64,000 nt of DNA from Microbacterium neungamense (GTDB lineage: Bacteria; Actinomycetota; Actinomycetes; Actinomycetales; Microbacteriaceae): positions 1,860,001 to 1,924,000 of the forward strand of contig NZ_CP069717.1 of the NCBI RefSeq assembly GCF_024971095.1, written 5' to 3'. Of this stretch, positions 1-9,527 are shown one piece after another; the first letter of the stretch is position 1, and each line of letters begins with the position of its first letter. A model generated the notes under the pieces. It worked only from the letters and a program-made list of their open reading frames with translations. It made no database searches and was not told where the DNA came from. Both the position numbers and the translations under genes were made by a program.

Positions 1-776
1 GCGACGCCGGCCCGCTCGAGGGCCTCGGATGCCGCCGCGGAGCTGCCGAACAGCCCGGACAGCGCCTGACGCAGCATCTTCCGGCGCTGCCCGAACGCGG
101 CATCGACGATCGCGAAGGTGCGTCGCCGTTCGTCCTCCGGGCCGCGCGGGGTCTCGTCGCGGACGAAGCCGACCAGGAGGCTGTCCACGTTCGGCACCGG
201 CCAGAACACCTGCCGCGACACGGTCCCGGTGAGCCGCCACGGGCCGTACCAGGCGGCCTTGACGCTCGGGGCGCCGTAGATCTTCGAGCCAGGGGCGGCG
301 GCGAGCCGCTCGGCGACCTCCGCCTGCACCATGACCACCCCGCGACGCAGCCCCGGGAAGGTCTCCAGGAAGTGCAGCAGCACCGGGACCGAGACGTTGT
401 ACGGCAGGTTCGCGACGAGCACCTCGGGGTCGCCGGGCAGATCGGTCACCTGCAGGGCATCCGCATCCACGACCGTGAGCGCGTCCTCGGGGACGCCGTG
501 CTCGGCGGCGGTCCTGGGCAGCCGGGCGGCGAGGCGGTGGTCGATCTCGACGGCCGTGACGGAGGCGCCGGCCTCCAGGATCGCGAGCGTCAGCGAGCCG
601 AGACCGGGGCCGATCTCGACGACCCGCTCCCCCGGTCGCACCCCGGCGGCCTGCACGATCTTGCGCACCGTGTTCGCGTCGACGACGAAGTTCTGGCCGA
701 GCTTCTTCGTCGGGGTGACGTCGAGCTCGGCGGCGAGGCGGCGGATCTCGGTGGCGCCGAGCAGGGAGACGGTCAT
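1..776 (-). CDS. rsmA: 16S rRNA dimethyladenosine transferase RsmA/KsgA (3' end outside window)
   Basis: SAM-dependent enzyme that dimethylates two adjacent adenines in the 3' helix of 16S rRNA during small-subunit assembly. Visible are the [10 protein letters not shown] entry motif near residue 24, the SAM-binding [12 protein letters not shown] loop, and the catalytic NLPYNVSVP motif. About 258 residues are present from the ATG at 776 and the frame stays open to the window edge, so only the C-terminal end is missing. A GAGAAT hexamer lies six bases before the ATG, which suggests a leaderless transcript. It is divergent from the decayed MFS gene at 804. Confidence 0.95.
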   Translation of the reverse strand, partial: MTVSLLGATEIRRLAAELDVTPTKKLGQNFVVDANTVRKIVQAAGVRPGERVVEIGPGLGSLTLAILEAGASVTAVEIDHRLAARLPRTAAEHGVPEDALTVVDADALQVTDLPGDPEVLVANLPYNVSVPVLLHFLETFPGLRRGVVMVQAEVAERLAAAPGSKIYGAPSVKAAWYGPWRLTGTVSRQVFWPVPNVDSLLVGFVRDETPRGPEDERRRTFAIVDAAFGQRRKMLRQALSGLFGSSAAASEALERAGV

Positions 777-791
777 GTCCCCATTCTCCCC

Positions 792-797
792 TAGGCT
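792..797 (+). promoter_or_regulatory. candidate -10 element of the MFS remnant
   Basis: TAGGCT lies six bases before the GTG at 804, the same geometry as many intact genes here. The promoter of this dead gene is preserved. Confidence 0.5.
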
Positions 798-803
798 GGG
801 CGG

Positions 804-1885
804 GTGCCCGGACTCGGTGAGCTGATCGCGCCGCGGACGGACTCGCCGCTGCTGGTGGCATCCGGCGCGATGATGCAGTACCTGCCGTGGCTGCTGTTCG
901 GTCTGCACGCCGGAGCCATCGCCGATCGCGTCGACCGGCGACGCCTGATGATCCTCGCGCACGCCTCGCGGGCGCTGGTGGTGCTCGCGCTGTGCGTCTT
1001 CCTGCTCACCGGTACAGCGACGATCTGGATCGTGCTGGCCGTGTCGCTGCTGTACGGCACGGCGGAGGTGTTCGCCGACACGACCACCTCGACGGTGCTG
1101 CCGATGATCGTGCGGCCCGCCGACCTCGGCACCGGGAACGCCCGGCTGCAGGCCGGCTATCTCGTCGCGAACCAGTTCGGCGGCCCGCCGCTGGGCGCAT
1201 TCCTCTTCGCCCTGGGCAGCGTGTGGCCGTTCCTGCTGCAGGTGCTCTGCGTCGCCCTGGCGGTGATCCTGGTCTCCCGGATCGCGCTGCCGGCGGTGCC
1301 GCTCGCCGCCGGTGACGGCGGGGCGCGGCGTCGCCCGGTGCACCACGACATCGCGGACGGACTGCGCTGGGTGCGGCACAACAGGCCGGTGCGGACGCTG
1401 GTGATCAGCTGGAGCGGCACGTGTCGTTCTCGACGCTGATGCGGATCTGCCTGACGCTGGAGGTGCTGATGCACCTGGCCTTCGCGCTGACGACGGCCGG
1501 GTGGGTGGCCCTCGGCATCATGTTCGGCTTCGGCGCGTACGCGTTCGTGTGGCACACGATCTCGACGACCGTCCGCCAGCGCCTCGTGCCGCATGCGCTG
1601 CAGGGCCGGGTGTCGTCGGTGACCATGGTCTGCGTGTTCGGCGGCATGGTGCTCGGTCAGGCGCTGGGCGGCGTGATCGCTCAGCTGTGGGGGCTCACCG
1701 CGCCGTGGTGGTTCGCCTTCGGCGGCGCGGCCGTGACGCTGCTGCTCGTGTGGCGCTCGCTCGGGCACATCGCCGCCGCGAAGCCGGCCGTCGACGAGGA
1801 TGCCGGGGCGGCGGGCGCGTCCGGCGCTTCGGACGCCGCCGCGCCGCAGGCTCCGGACGAGCGGGTTCAGACGAACGAGCCGTAG
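804..1885 (+). pseudogene. MFS transporter remnant, N-truncated with internal deletion and frameshift
   Basis: Two reading frames encode parts of one MFS_3-type exporter. The first runs from GTG 804 (DSPLLVA...[20 protein letters not shown] loop, then several membrane helices) to 'RTLVIS' near 1408. The second resumes with '[12 protein letters not shown]' and continues to 1885 with the last helices. The segment that family members carry between these points (roughly 50-70 residues) is missing and the frame changes, giving a stop at 1439. The first helix expected before '[10 protein letters not shown]' is also absent. The tail overlaps the end of tatD by 19 bases. A function for the product is unlikely. 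Confidence 0.85.
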
Positions 1886-2766
1886 ACCGCGAGGGTGTTG
1901 GCCGCGAGCTGCGCGCACAGCTCGTCGACGTCGACCCCGAGCTCGGATGCCATGAAGCGGACGGTCACTGGCACCAGGTACGGCGCGTTCGGCCGGCCGC
2001 GCAGCGGCACCGGGGTGAGGAAGGGCGCGTCGGTCTCGACGAGGATGCGGTCGATCGGGGTGACCTGCAGGGCGTCGCGCAGGTTCTGCGCGTTCTTGAA
2101 CGTGATGTTCCCCGCGAAGGACAGGTAGTGGCCGGCATCCGCGCACACCCGCGCCATCGCCTCGTCGCCGGAGAAGCAGTGGAAGACGGTGCGCTCCGGT
2201 GCGCCGACGCGGGCGAGGGTCTCGAGGACGTCGTCGTGCGCGTCGCGGTCGTGGATCTGCAGGGCGATGCCGTGCTTCTTCGCGAGCGCGATGTGCGCCT
2301 CGAACGACGCGTGCTGCGCCGTGCGAGCGGCAGATCCCGCCTCCGCCGCCTCCGGGGTGCGGAAGTAGTCCAGACCGGTCTCCCCGATCGCCCGGGTGCG
2401 CGGATGCCCGGCGAGCTCGTCGATCACGGCGAGCGCCTCCTCCAGGCGCCCGGCGGCGGCGTAGACCGGCGCGTCGTTGGGGTGGACGGCGACCGCGGCG
2501 AACACGCGCGGATCCTGCTCGGCCGCGGCGACCGCCCAGCGGGACGACTCGATGTCGCCGGAGGCCTGCACGACACCGGCGATGCCCACCGCGGAGGCCC
2601 GGTCGAGCTGCTCGCTCAGCGACAGCGGCTCATCGCCGTCGAGGATCTCGAGGTGCGCGTGGTTGTCGTACACCGGGACGGCCAGCGGCTCGGGGGCGGG
2701 CGGATAGCGGAGGTCCTTGCGTCCCTCCGCGGAGCGCGCCTGCACGTACGTGTTCGGCTCGGTCAT
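1867..2766 (-). CDS. tatD: TatD-family metal-dependent hydrolase/DNase
   Basis: Protein of 299 residues of the TatD amidohydrolase-superfamily DNases, implicated in DNA and RNA 3'-end processing. It shows the metal-binding HAH near residue 36, the GETGLDYF motif, 'HCFSGD' and 'ETDAPFLTP', in the usual order. Length is normal for the family plus a 30-residue N-terminal extension. The ATG is three bases past the metG stop, so it is co-transcribed with metG, a common actinobacterial arrangement. The exact substrate is not visible. Confidence 0.93.
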   Translation of the reverse strand: MTEPNTYVQARSAEGRKDLRYPPAPEPLAVPVYDNHAHLEILDGDEPLSLSEQLDRASAVGIAGVVQASGDIESSRWAVAAAEQDPRVFAAVAVHPNDAPVYAAAGRLEEALAVIDELAGHPRTRAIGETGLDYFRTPEAAEAGSAARTAQHASFEAHIALAKKHGIALQIHDRDAHDDVLETLARVGAPERTVFHCFSGDEAMARVCADAGHYLSFAGNITFKNAQNLRDALQVTPIDRILVETDAPFLTPVPLRGRPNAPYLVPVTVRFMASELGVDVDELCAQLAANTLAVYGSFV

Positions 2767-2769
2767 CTC

Positions 2770-4347
2770 TCAGACGGTCTGCTCCACGCGGGGGAACAGG
2801 GGAGCGAGGGTCTGCACGCGGGTGCCGGCGGGGAGGAGACCCCACGCGCCGGCCTCGCGGATCGGCTGCTCCTGGAGTCCGCCGAGCGCGGCGTCCGCAC
2901 CCAGCGCGGTCCACAGCTTCCCGGTGGCCTGCGGCATCACCGGGGAGAGCAGCACGGCGAGGGCGCGCAGCCCCTCGGCGCAGGTGTAGAGCACCGTGCC
3001 CAGGCGCGCCCGCTGCGCGTCGTCGCGGGCCAGCGCCCACGGCTCGTTGTCGGTGATGTAGCCGTTCAGCTCGTCCACGATCGTCCAGATGGAGGAGATC
3101 GCCTCGTCGATGCGGAAGTTCTCCACCGCGGCATCCGCCTTCGCCGCGGCATCCGCCACCACCTGCTGGATCGCGAGGTCCTGCTCGGCGTAGGCGGCGG
3201 GCTCGGGGACGACGCCGTCGAAGTACTTCTCGATCATCGCGATCGTGCGCGAGGCGAGGTTGCCGAACCCGTTCGCGAGCTCGGCCTGGTAGCGGGCGGA
3301 CAGGTCCTCCCACGAGAACGAGCCGTCCTGGCCGAAGGCGATCGCGGAGAGGAAGTAGAACCGGTAGGCGTCCGAGCCGAACACGTCGGTGATCTCGGTC
3401 GGGGCGATGCCGGTGAGCTTCGACTTCGACATCTTCTCGCCGCCGACGAGCAGCCAGCCGTGGGCGAAGACGCCCTTGGGCACGTCGAGGCCGGCCGCCA
3501 TGAGCATGGCGGGCCAGATCACGGCGTGGAAGCGGAGGATGTCCTTGCCGACGACGTGGTAGCCCGGCCAGCGGCGGTCGAACAGCTCCTGGTCGGCGCC
3601 GTACCCGATGGCGGTGGCGTAGTTCAGCAGGGCGTCCACCCACACGTAGATCACGTGCGACTCGTCCCAGGGCAGCGGGATGCCCCAGTCGAAGGTGGAG
3701 CGGGAGATGGAGAGGTCCTTGAGGCCCTGGCTGACGAACGAGACGACCTCGTTGCGCGCGGAGTCGGGGCGGACGAAGTCGGGCTCGCTGCGGTACAGCT
3801 CGAGCAGGCGGTCCTGGAACTCGCTCAGTTTGAAGAAGTAGTTCTTCTCCTGCAGCAGCTCCAGCGGCTTGGAGTGGATCGCGCAGACCTTGAGGCCCTC
3901 GAACGGGCCGGTGCCGTCGACGATCTCGGACTCGGGCTTGAACTCCTCGCAGCCCACGCAGTACAGCGCCTCGTACTCGCCGGCGTAGATGTAGCCGGCG
4001 TCGTACAGCTTCTGGAAGAAGACCTGCACGTTCTTCTCGTGCCGCTCCTGCGTGGTGCGGATGAAGTCGTCGTTGGCGACGTCGAGGGTGGTCAGCAGCG
4101 GGAACCAGCTCTCGCCGACGAGCTTGTCGACCCACTCCTGCGGGGTGACGTTGTTCGCAGCGGCGGCGCGCAGCATCTTCTGCCCGTGCTCGTCGGTGCC
4201 GGTGAGCATCCAGGTGTCGTCGCCGGCCTGGCGGTGCCAGCGGGCGAGGGTGTCGACCGCCACCGTCGTGTACCCGTGGCCGATGTGGGGCACATCGGAC
4301 GGGTAGTAGATGGGCGTGGTGATGTAGAACGAGTCGCCAGCGGGCAT
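2770..4347 (-). CDS. metG: methionyl-tRNA synthetase
   Basis: Class I synthetase charging tRNA-Met, 525 residues. HIGH is at residues 21-24 (VPHIGHGY) and KMSKS at 305-309. A single CxxC zinc knuckle (YCVGCEE) lies in the connective domain. The protein ends after the anticodon-binding helical domain and lacks the C-terminal tRNA-binding domain found in longer forms. The ATG at 4347 is chosen because the catalytic fold begins within seven residues and because TAGAAT is seven bases upstream. tatD follows in the same transcript. Confidence 0.97.
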   Translation of the reverse strand: MPAGDSFYITTPIYYPSDVPHIGHGYTTVAVDTLARWHRQAGDDTWMLTGTDEHGQKMLRAAAANNVTPQEWVDKLVGESWFPLLTTLDVANDDFIRTTQERHEKNVQVFFQKLYDAGYIYAGEYEALYCVGCEEFKPESEIVDGTGPFEGLKVCAIHSKPLELLQEKNYFFKLSEFQDRLLELYRSEPDFVRPDSARNEVVSFVSQGLKDLSISRSTFDWGIPLPWDESHVIYVWVDALLNYATAIGYGADQELFDRRWPGYHVVGKDILRFHAVIWPAMLMAAGLDVPKGVFAHGWLLVGGEKMSKSKLTGIAPTEITDVFGSDAYRFYFLSAIAFGQDGSFSWEDLSARYQAELANGFGNLASRTIAMIEKYFDGVVPEPAAYAEQDLAIQQVVADAAAKADAAVENFRIDEAISSIWTIVDELNGYITDNEPWALARDDAQRARLGTVLYTCAEGLRALAVLLSPVMPQATGKLWTALGADAALGGLQEQPIREAGAWGLLPAGTRVQTLAPLFPRVEQTV

Positions 4348-4354
4348 GGCTTCG

Positions 4355-4360
4355 ATTCTA
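4355..4360 (-). promoter_or_regulatory. candidate -10 element of metG
   Basis: Read on the minus strand this is TAGAAT, seven bases before the metG ATG. It fits a leaderless metG-tatD transcript. Confidence 0.55.
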
Positions 4361-4454
4361 GGCGGGAAGCGGGTGGCGTCCGGGATCCGTGACTTCGGGG
4401 ACACCGGCTCCGGCAACACCGGCTCCGGGGTCGCGGCGTGCGCCTCGCGCGGGA

Positions 4455-4507
4455 ATGTGCGCTTCGCGCGGACGGATTCCCGGAATCGGGCCGCGGGAAG
4501 CGCACAT
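4455..4507. repeat. long nested inverted repeat between rsmI and metG
   Basis: Outer arms ATGTGCGCTTC (4455-4465) and GAAGCGCACAT (4497-4507) match perfectly. Nested inside are a CGCGG/CCGCG pair and GATTCC/GGAATC around the centre, so nearly the whole 53-base segment can fold. It lies downstream of rsmI and upstream of metG, and there is no T-run beside it. It could be an rsmI transcript end or a REP-like palindrome. Confidence 0.7.
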
Positions 4508-4558
4508 CTCCGCGGGAACGCCCGGAGAAGGACGCCGCCGCGATGGCGTCGACCCCGG

Positions 4559-5380
4559 TCACGGGGTCCGCGCGGCGAGGGCCGCCTGGTACAGGTCGCG
4601 GGAGGAGAGGCCGGTGGCGGCGGCGACTTCGGCGGCGGCGTCCTTGAGGCGGATGCCGGATGCGACCAGGGCCTGCACCTGGGCGAGCGCGTCCTCGGCG
4701 GAGACGGTGCGCGTCGGCGCTCCCTCCACGACCAGCACGATCTCGCCCTTCACCCCGTCGCCCGCCCAGGCAGCGAGCTGGGCGGCGGTGCCGCGGCGCA
4801 CCTCCTCATAGAGCTTGGTCAGCTCGCGGCACACCGCGATCCGGCGGTCGGGGCCGAAGGCCTCCCCCATGTCGGTGAGTGCGGCGGACAGGCGGGCCGG
4901 GGACTCGAAGAACACCATCGTCCGCGGCTCGGCGGCCAGCATCCGCAGCGCCTGCCGCCGCTCCCCCGGCTTGCGCGGGAGGAATCCCTCGAAGCTGAAC
5001 CGGTCGGTCGGCAGGCCCGACACGGCGAGCGCCGTGATGACCGCACTCGGTCCGGGAAGGGCGGTGACCGTCACACCCCGCTCCACAGCCGCTGCGACGA
5101 GACCGTACCCGGGGTCGCTGACCGTGGGCATCCCGGCGTCGCTGAGCACCACGAGGTCCTGCTCGGCGGCGAGCTCGGCCAGCTCGGCCGCCTTCTGCTT
5201 CTCGTTGTGGTCGTGCAGAGCGATCAGCCGCGGGCGGTTCGCGATGCTGAGCGCCTGCAGCAGCCGCTGCGTGGTGCGGGTGTCCTCGGCGGCGACGACC
5301 TCCGCGTTCTCGAGCACCTCGACCAGACGGCGCGAGGCGTCGCCGAGGTTGCCGATCGGGGTCGCGGCGAGGATGATCAC
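4559..5380 (-). CDS. rsmI: 16S rRNA 2'-O-ribose C1402 methyltransferase
   Basis: SAM-dependent tetrapyrrole-methylase-fold enzyme that modifies C1402 in the decoding centre. It has 273 residues, the usual size. Family signatures are the N-terminal ATPIGNLGDAS loop, 'VAAEDTRTTQRLL', 'SDAGMPTVSDPGY', 'LPGPSAVITAL' and 'FEGFLPRK'. The start is GTG 5380, immediately at the strand ILAATPIGN and six bases after a TAAGCT -10. Divergent from the mannosyltransferase gene, an order common in actinobacteria. Confidence 0.96.
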   Translation of the reverse strand: MIILAATPIGNLGDASRRLVEVLENAEVVAAEDTRTTQRLLQALSIANRPRLIALHDHNEKQKAAELAELAAEQDLVVLSDAGMPTVSDPGYGLVAAAVERGVTVTALPGPSAVITALAVSGLPTDRFSFEGFLPRKPGERRQALRMLAAEPRTMVFFESPARLSAALTDMGEAFGPDRRIAVCRELTKLYEEVRRGTAAQLAAWAGDGVKGEIVLVVEGAPTRTVSAEDALAQVQALVASGIRLKDAAAEVAAATGLSSRDLYQAALAARTP

Positions 5381-5386
5381 CCGCCC

Positions 5387-5392
5387 AGCTTA
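5387..5392 (-). promoter_or_regulatory. candidate -10 element of rsmI
   Basis: TAAGCT on the minus strand, six bases before GTG 5380. Together with the plus-strand element at 5426 it makes a divergent pair of leaderless promoters within 60 bases. Confidence 0.55.
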
Positions 5393-5425
5393 GGCCGCGC
5401 GCCGGGGCGGGCCCGGGCGATTGCC

Positions 5426-5431
5426 TAGGCT
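5426..5431 (+). promoter_or_regulatory. candidate -10 element of the mannosyltransferase gene
   Basis: TAGGCT six bases before GTG 5438. No ribosome-binding site could fit between them. Confidence 0.55.
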
Positions 5432-5437
5432 TAGCGG

Positions 5438-6988
5438 GTGACCTCGCCCGCCCCGCTGCTGCCGTCCCTCGCGGCGGGCACGACCGTGTTCGAGCGGGTG
5501 CGCGCACGCGTCCTCGCCGACCCGGTGCGCGATCGGATGCTGTCCTGGCTGGCGCCGGCGCTGCTCGTCATGCTGTCGGGCGCGCTGCGGCTGTGGAACC
5601 TGGGTCATCCGCACGAGATCATGTTCGACGAGACGTACTACGTCAAGGATGCGTGGGCCGTGTGGAGCCTCGGCTACGAGGGCACCTGGCAGGACGGCGC
5701 GAACGAGGCGTTCGCCCGCGGCGACGACTCCGGGTTGCAGACCACCGGCAGCTTCGTGGTGCATCCGCCGCTCGGCAAGTGGATCATCGCGCTCGGGATG
5801 GCGCTGGGCGGCCCGTCGTCGAGCTTCGGCTGGCGGGTGACCACCGCGGTCCTCGGCACCCTGACGGTGCTCCTCGCCTATCTCGTCGCGCGCGAACTGA
5901 CCCGCTCCCGTGTCGCGGCGTCGCTCGCCGGCTTCCTGCTCGCCATCGACGGCCTCGGCATCGTGATGAGCCGGATCGCCCTGCTGGACGGCGCGCTCAC
6001 GTTCCTCCTGGTGCTCGGGCTGCTCTTCCTCCTGTACGACCGGCGGCGGACGCTGCCGCGTCTCGCGACGGAACGCGGCTCGCCGCAGCGTCTGACCGGC
6101 CCGGTCCTGTGGGCGCGGCCCTGGCTGGTCGCGGCCGGTGTCGCGCTCGGCGCGGCATCCGCGGTGAAGTGGTCGGGCCTGTACGCGCTCGCCGTGTGGG
6201 GTCTGTACACGGTGGTGACGGATGCCCTCGCGCGTCGCCGCGCGGGCGTCGTGCTGTGGCCGACGGATGCCGTGTTCCGGCAGGGCCCGCTGTCGTTCGT
6301 GCTGCTCGTCGTCCCGGCGGCCGCGACCTATCTGCTGAGCTGGACCGGCTGGCTGGTGACCACCGGCGGGTACGACCGCGGCAGCGACCCGAACCCTCTC
6401 GTCTCCCTGTGGAAGTATCACGAGGCGGTCTACGCGTTCCACGTCAGCCTCTCCAGCGGGCATCCGTACGCGAGCCCGGCCTGGCAGTGGCCGCTGCTGC
6501 TGCGCCCCACCGCGATCTGGGTGGGGGACGAGCAGGGCGGATGCGGCGCGAACCACTGCATCGCGGTGATCTCCTCGGTGCCGAACCCGCTCCTCTGGTA
6601 CGCCGGCGTCGCAGCCGCGCTGTACCTGCTGTACCGGTGCGCACGCGGCCTGATCGAGCGGACCGCGGTGCCGGCGGCGGTCACGGTGCCGCTGGTCGGC
6701 CTCGCCGCGACGTATCTGCCGTGGCTGCTCTACCCGGCGCGGACGATCTTCCAGTTCTACACGGTCGCGATGCTGCCGTTCCTGCTGCTCGCGCTGGCGG
6801 TGGCGCTGCGCGACCTGGCCGGCTCGCCGGCCGCCCCGCTCCCCCGCCGGCAGGCCGGTCAGCGGACTGTCGCGGTCTTCCTCGTCCTCGCCGCCGCGGT
6901 GTCGGCGTTCTTCTACCCGGTGTGGACCGGCATGAGCGTGCCGTACCCGTTCTGGCTCATCCACAACTGGCTGCCGGGCTGGATCTGA
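5438..6988 (+). CDS. pmt: dolichyl/polyprenyl-phosphate-mannose protein mannosyltransferase
   Basis: Multi-pass GT-C/GT39 enzyme of 516 residues that transfers mannose from polyprenyl-phosphate-mannose to secreted proteins at the membrane. The first external loop carries 'FDETYYVKDAW', with the Asp-Glu pair typical of PMT catalysis, followed by 'HPPLGKWIIALGM'. About ten hydrophobic helices follow, and the C-terminus ends 'FPVWTG...HNWLPGWI'-like, as in actinobacterial PMTs. The start is GTG, leaderless. Its last 32 bases overlap the convergent HNH gene. Confidence 0.94.
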   Translation: MTSPAPLLPSLAAGTTVFERVRARVLADPVRDRMLSWLAPALLVMLSGALRLWNLGHPHEIMFDETYYVKDAWAVWSLGYEGTWQDGANEAFARGDDSGLQTTGSFVVHPPLGKWIIALGMALGGPSSSFGWRVTTAVLGTLTVLLAYLVARELTRSRVAASLAGFLLAIDGLGIVMSRIALLDGALTFLLVLGLLFLLYDRRRTLPRLATERGSPQRLTGPVLWARPWLVAAGVALGAASAVKWSGLYALAVWGLYTVVTDALARRRAGVVLWPTDAVFRQGPLSFVLLVVPAAATYLLSWTGWLVTTGGYDRGSDPNPLVSLWKYHEAVYAFHVSLSSGHPYASPAWQWPLLLRPTAIWVGDEQGGCGANHCIAVISSVPNPLLWYAGVAAALYLLYRCARGLIERTAVPAAVTVPLVGLAATYLPWLLYPARTIFQFYTVAMLPFLLLALAVALRDLAGSPAAPLPRRQAGQRTVAVFLVLAAAVSAFFYPVWTGMSVPYPFWLIHNWLPGWI

Positions 6989-8450
6989 GCACCTGGCGCC
7001 CCGCCGGACGCCAGCGCCGCTCCCGGTCCCACCATGCGGGCCCGCGGATCTCGGGCACGCCGTGCCGCATCCGGATCTGCCATTCGGACAGATGCAGCGT
7101 GCGATGGTGGTGCCAGCACAGCGCCACGCCGTTGTCGGTGTGGGTGGGACCGCCGCGGGCGGCGTCGCGGACATGATGGATCTCGCACCAGGTCGCCGGG
7201 ACCGTGCATCCGGGGATGATGCACCCGCCGTCGCGGGTGAGGATCGCGCGCCGCTGCAGGGCGTTGAAGATGCGGGCCGAGGTGCCGATGCTGACGATCC
7301 GGCCGCGCTCGTCGAAGAGCACCCGCTGCACGCCGCCGGCGCACGCGGTCTGAGCGGCCACCCGCACCGGCACCAGCACGTCGGTGCCGTCGACGTGCGC
7401 CCAGCCCTCCCCGGTCGCGTAGGCGGATGCCGAGACCGTGACCACCAGCGTCGGCGGCGCCCCGCCCACATCGGGCATCTCCCCGGAGCGGGCGGCGGTC
7501 ATCAGGATCGCGGCGAACGCGTCGTGCTGCTTCTGCGGGCGGGTGCGGTCGTCGACCGGCATCCACGCCTCGTCGTGCTGGGAGTCGATGAAGTGCACGC
7601 CGTCCGGCACCGGGACCTCGCCGACGCGCGGGCTGAGCAGGCTGTCGAGGAGCCGGTTCAACTGGGCCGCGACCTCGGGCAGCAGCTCGCCTCGGAGCGA
7701 CACCCGCCCGTCACGCTCGCGCCCGAGCCGAAGGCTCCGTCCACGCGAGGCGAGCTCGTCCTTCGGCTCGGCGCCGTCCGGGTCGAGGTAGGCCGCCAGC
7801 ACTCGCGCGAACTGGCCGAGTTCATCGGGAGTCGGCGCCGGAGCCGGATGCCCGGCGGCGGCCGCACCGGCCGCGTCGGCCATGCCGGCATCCTCGACGT
7901 CCTCGCCGCCCCCGTCACCGGCCCCACCCGCGATCCCCCGCGCGAAGGCGGCGAGCTGCCGGTCGGCCTCCACCCGCGCCTCGTCGAGGATCCGCTTGCG
8001 GCTGCGCTCGAGCGGGTCCGTGGCGGCGAGGAACCCGGCGAGGCCGATGACGCCGTCGTTGAGCGCGCGACGCAGAGCGTCGTAGCGGGCCGGCAGGAAC
8101 TCGCCGTCGGTGATCCCGCGCACCCGCGCGGTCAGGCCCGCGGCGGCCACCAGCCGATGCGCCCCGGCCCGGTCGGTGTGCAGCACCATCCGCAGCAGAT
8201 CGGCGGGGCGATCGCATCCGTACGCACTCGTCATCCGCTCGCCGCGCAGCCCCTCCGAGCGCTCCCGCACCTGCACCGTCGCCTCGACCTGCACCGCCTC
8301 GATGCGCCGCTGCAGGCGACCGGTGACCTCGAGCAGGCCCATCACCTCGGCATCCGGCATCCCGGCGACGACCTCCGCCGCGAACGCGCCCGCGAGCACG
8401 GAGGCGATCTCGGCCTCCAGCCGCTCGAGCTGTTCGACGACGCTGTTCAT
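6957..8450 (-). CDS. DUF222 / HNH endonuclease domain protein
   Basis: Protein of about 497 residues with an N-terminal helical DUF222 region and a C-terminal HNH nuclease motif (RRAILTRDGGCIIPGC, then CEIHHV and ALCWHHHRTLH). These genes are abundant and multi-copy in actinobacteria (the 13E12-repeat type) and often selfish or of unknown role. An Ala/Gly/Asp-rich linker divides the domains. I prefer the ATG at 8450; upstream ATGs at 8459 and 8480 are in frame. The stop lies inside the end of pmt on the other strand, a 32-base convergent overlap. Confidence 0.88.
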   Translation of the reverse strand: MNSVVEQLERLEAEIASVLAGAFAAEVVAGMPDAEVMGLLEVTGRLQRRIEAVQVEATVQVRERSEGLRGERMTSAYGCDRPADLLRMVLHTDRAGAHRLVAAAGLTARVRGITDGEFLPARYDALRRALNDGVIGLAGFLAATDPLERSRKRILDEARVEADRQLAAFARGIAGGAGDGGGEDVEDAGMADAAGAAAAGHPAPAPTPDELGQFARVLAAYLDPDGAEPKDELASRGRSLRLGRERDGRVSLRGELLPEVAAQLNRLLDSLLSPRVGEVPVPDGVHFIDSQHDEAWMPVDDRTRPQKQHDAFAAILMTAARSGEMPDVGGAPPTLVVTVSASAYATGEGWAHVDGTDVLVPVRVAAQTACAGGVQRVLFDERGRIVSIGTSARIFNALQRRAILTRDGGCIIPGCTVPATWCEIHHVRDAARGGPTHTDNGVALCWHHHRTLHLSEWQIRMRHGVPEIRGPAWWDRERRWRPAGRQVLRSSPAASCG

Positions 8451-8535
8451 ACCCTCCATTCCACTGAGGGCCACCGACATTCGAACGCAGTTTCGAGGCG
8501 AAGTCTCAACCTCAGGTTGAGGCGAATTCCCTCCG

Positions 8536-9453
8536 TCAGTGCGCCGCCGCCTCCGGCGACGCGTGCCCCTCCTGGAAGTCCGGGCGCTTGCCGAACAGCC
8601 GCGCGATGCCCAGCACCACGCCGACGATCAGCAGCCCCGCCATGAATCCGACGACCGCGGAGATCGCGGTGTCGACGATCCACACCACCACCGGCCCCGC
8701 CGCCTCGATCGCGTGCTCCACGCCGTGCAGCAGGTCCTCGAGCAGGTGGAACCCGACCTCGCCGAGGTTGACGATCACGAGGTGCCCGCCCACCCAGAGC
8801 ATGGCGACGGTGCCGATCACGCTGATCACCCGGAAGACCGCGGGCATCGACCGCACGATGGCCGCGCCGGTGCGGCGGACGCGCGCTGCGGGGCTCTGCT
8901 CCATCCGCAGGCCGATGTCGTCGATCTTCACCAGCAGAGCGACGGCGCCGTACACGAGCACGGTCATCAGCAGGGCGATCACGGCCAGCACGGCGAGCGT
9001 CTGCCACAGCCCCATCTCGGGGTCGAGGCTGGCGAGGGAGATGAGCATGATCTCGGTGGACAGGATGAGGTCGGTGCGGATCGCGCCGAACACCAGCCGC
9101 TTCTCGTCGCGTGCGCCCTCCTCAACGTGGCCGTGCCCGAACCCGAACCACTCCAGCACCTTCTCCGCGCCCTCGAAGCACAGGTACGAGCCGCCGATGA
9201 TGAGCAGGTAGGGCAGCACCCACGGCGCGAACGCGGTGAGCAGCATCGCCACCGGGATGATGATGAGGAACTTGTTCGCGATCGACCCCAGCGCGATCTT
9301 CGCCACCACCGGCAGCTCGCGCGCGGGCGTGATGCCCTGCACGTACTGCGGGGTCACGGCGGCGTCGTCGATGACGACCCCGGCGGACTTGGAGGACGCC
9401 TTGATCGCGGCGGTGAGGATGTCGTCGACGACGGCGAGCAGACCGACGGACAT
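8536..9453 (-). CDS. DUF808 family multi-pass membrane protein
   Basis: Protein of 305 residues starting MSVGLLAVVDDILTAA, with 'ASSKSAGVVIDDAAVTPQYV' and about six hydrophobic helices, as in the YedI/DUF808 family of inner-membrane proteins of unknown function. A loop with HGH...EEGARDEKRL occurs after the second helix pair. The ATG at 9453 has a clear AGGAGG eight bases upstream, so unlike many neighbours this gene uses a conventional ribosome-binding site. No functional partner is visible. Confidence 0.9.
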   Translation of the reverse strand: MSVGLLAVVDDILTAAIKASSKSAGVVIDDAAVTPQYVQGITPARELPVVAKIALGSIANKFLIIIPVAMLLTAFAPWVLPYLLIIGGSYLCFEGAEKVLEWFGFGHGHVEEGARDEKRLVFGAIRTDLILSTEIMLISLASLDPEMGLWQTLAVLAVIALLMTVLVYGAVALLVKIDDIGLRMEQSPAARVRRTGAAIVRSMPAVFRVISVIGTVAMLWVGGHLVIVNLGEVGFHLLEDLLHGVEHAIEAAGPVVVWIVDTAISAVVGFMAGLLIVGVVLGIARLFGKRPDFQEGHASPEAAAH

Positions 9454-9527
9454 GTGGTGCCTCCTGGATGCTGTGGGGAACTCCCACGCTACTAGGCGAC
9501 GGACGCCCGGCCGGGCACCGCCGGCTC

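Noticed and set aside
6957-8450. HNH gene as part of a phage or restriction island
   Set aside because: No phage or methylase genes adjoin it, and DUF222-HNH genes are common single genes in actinobacteria.
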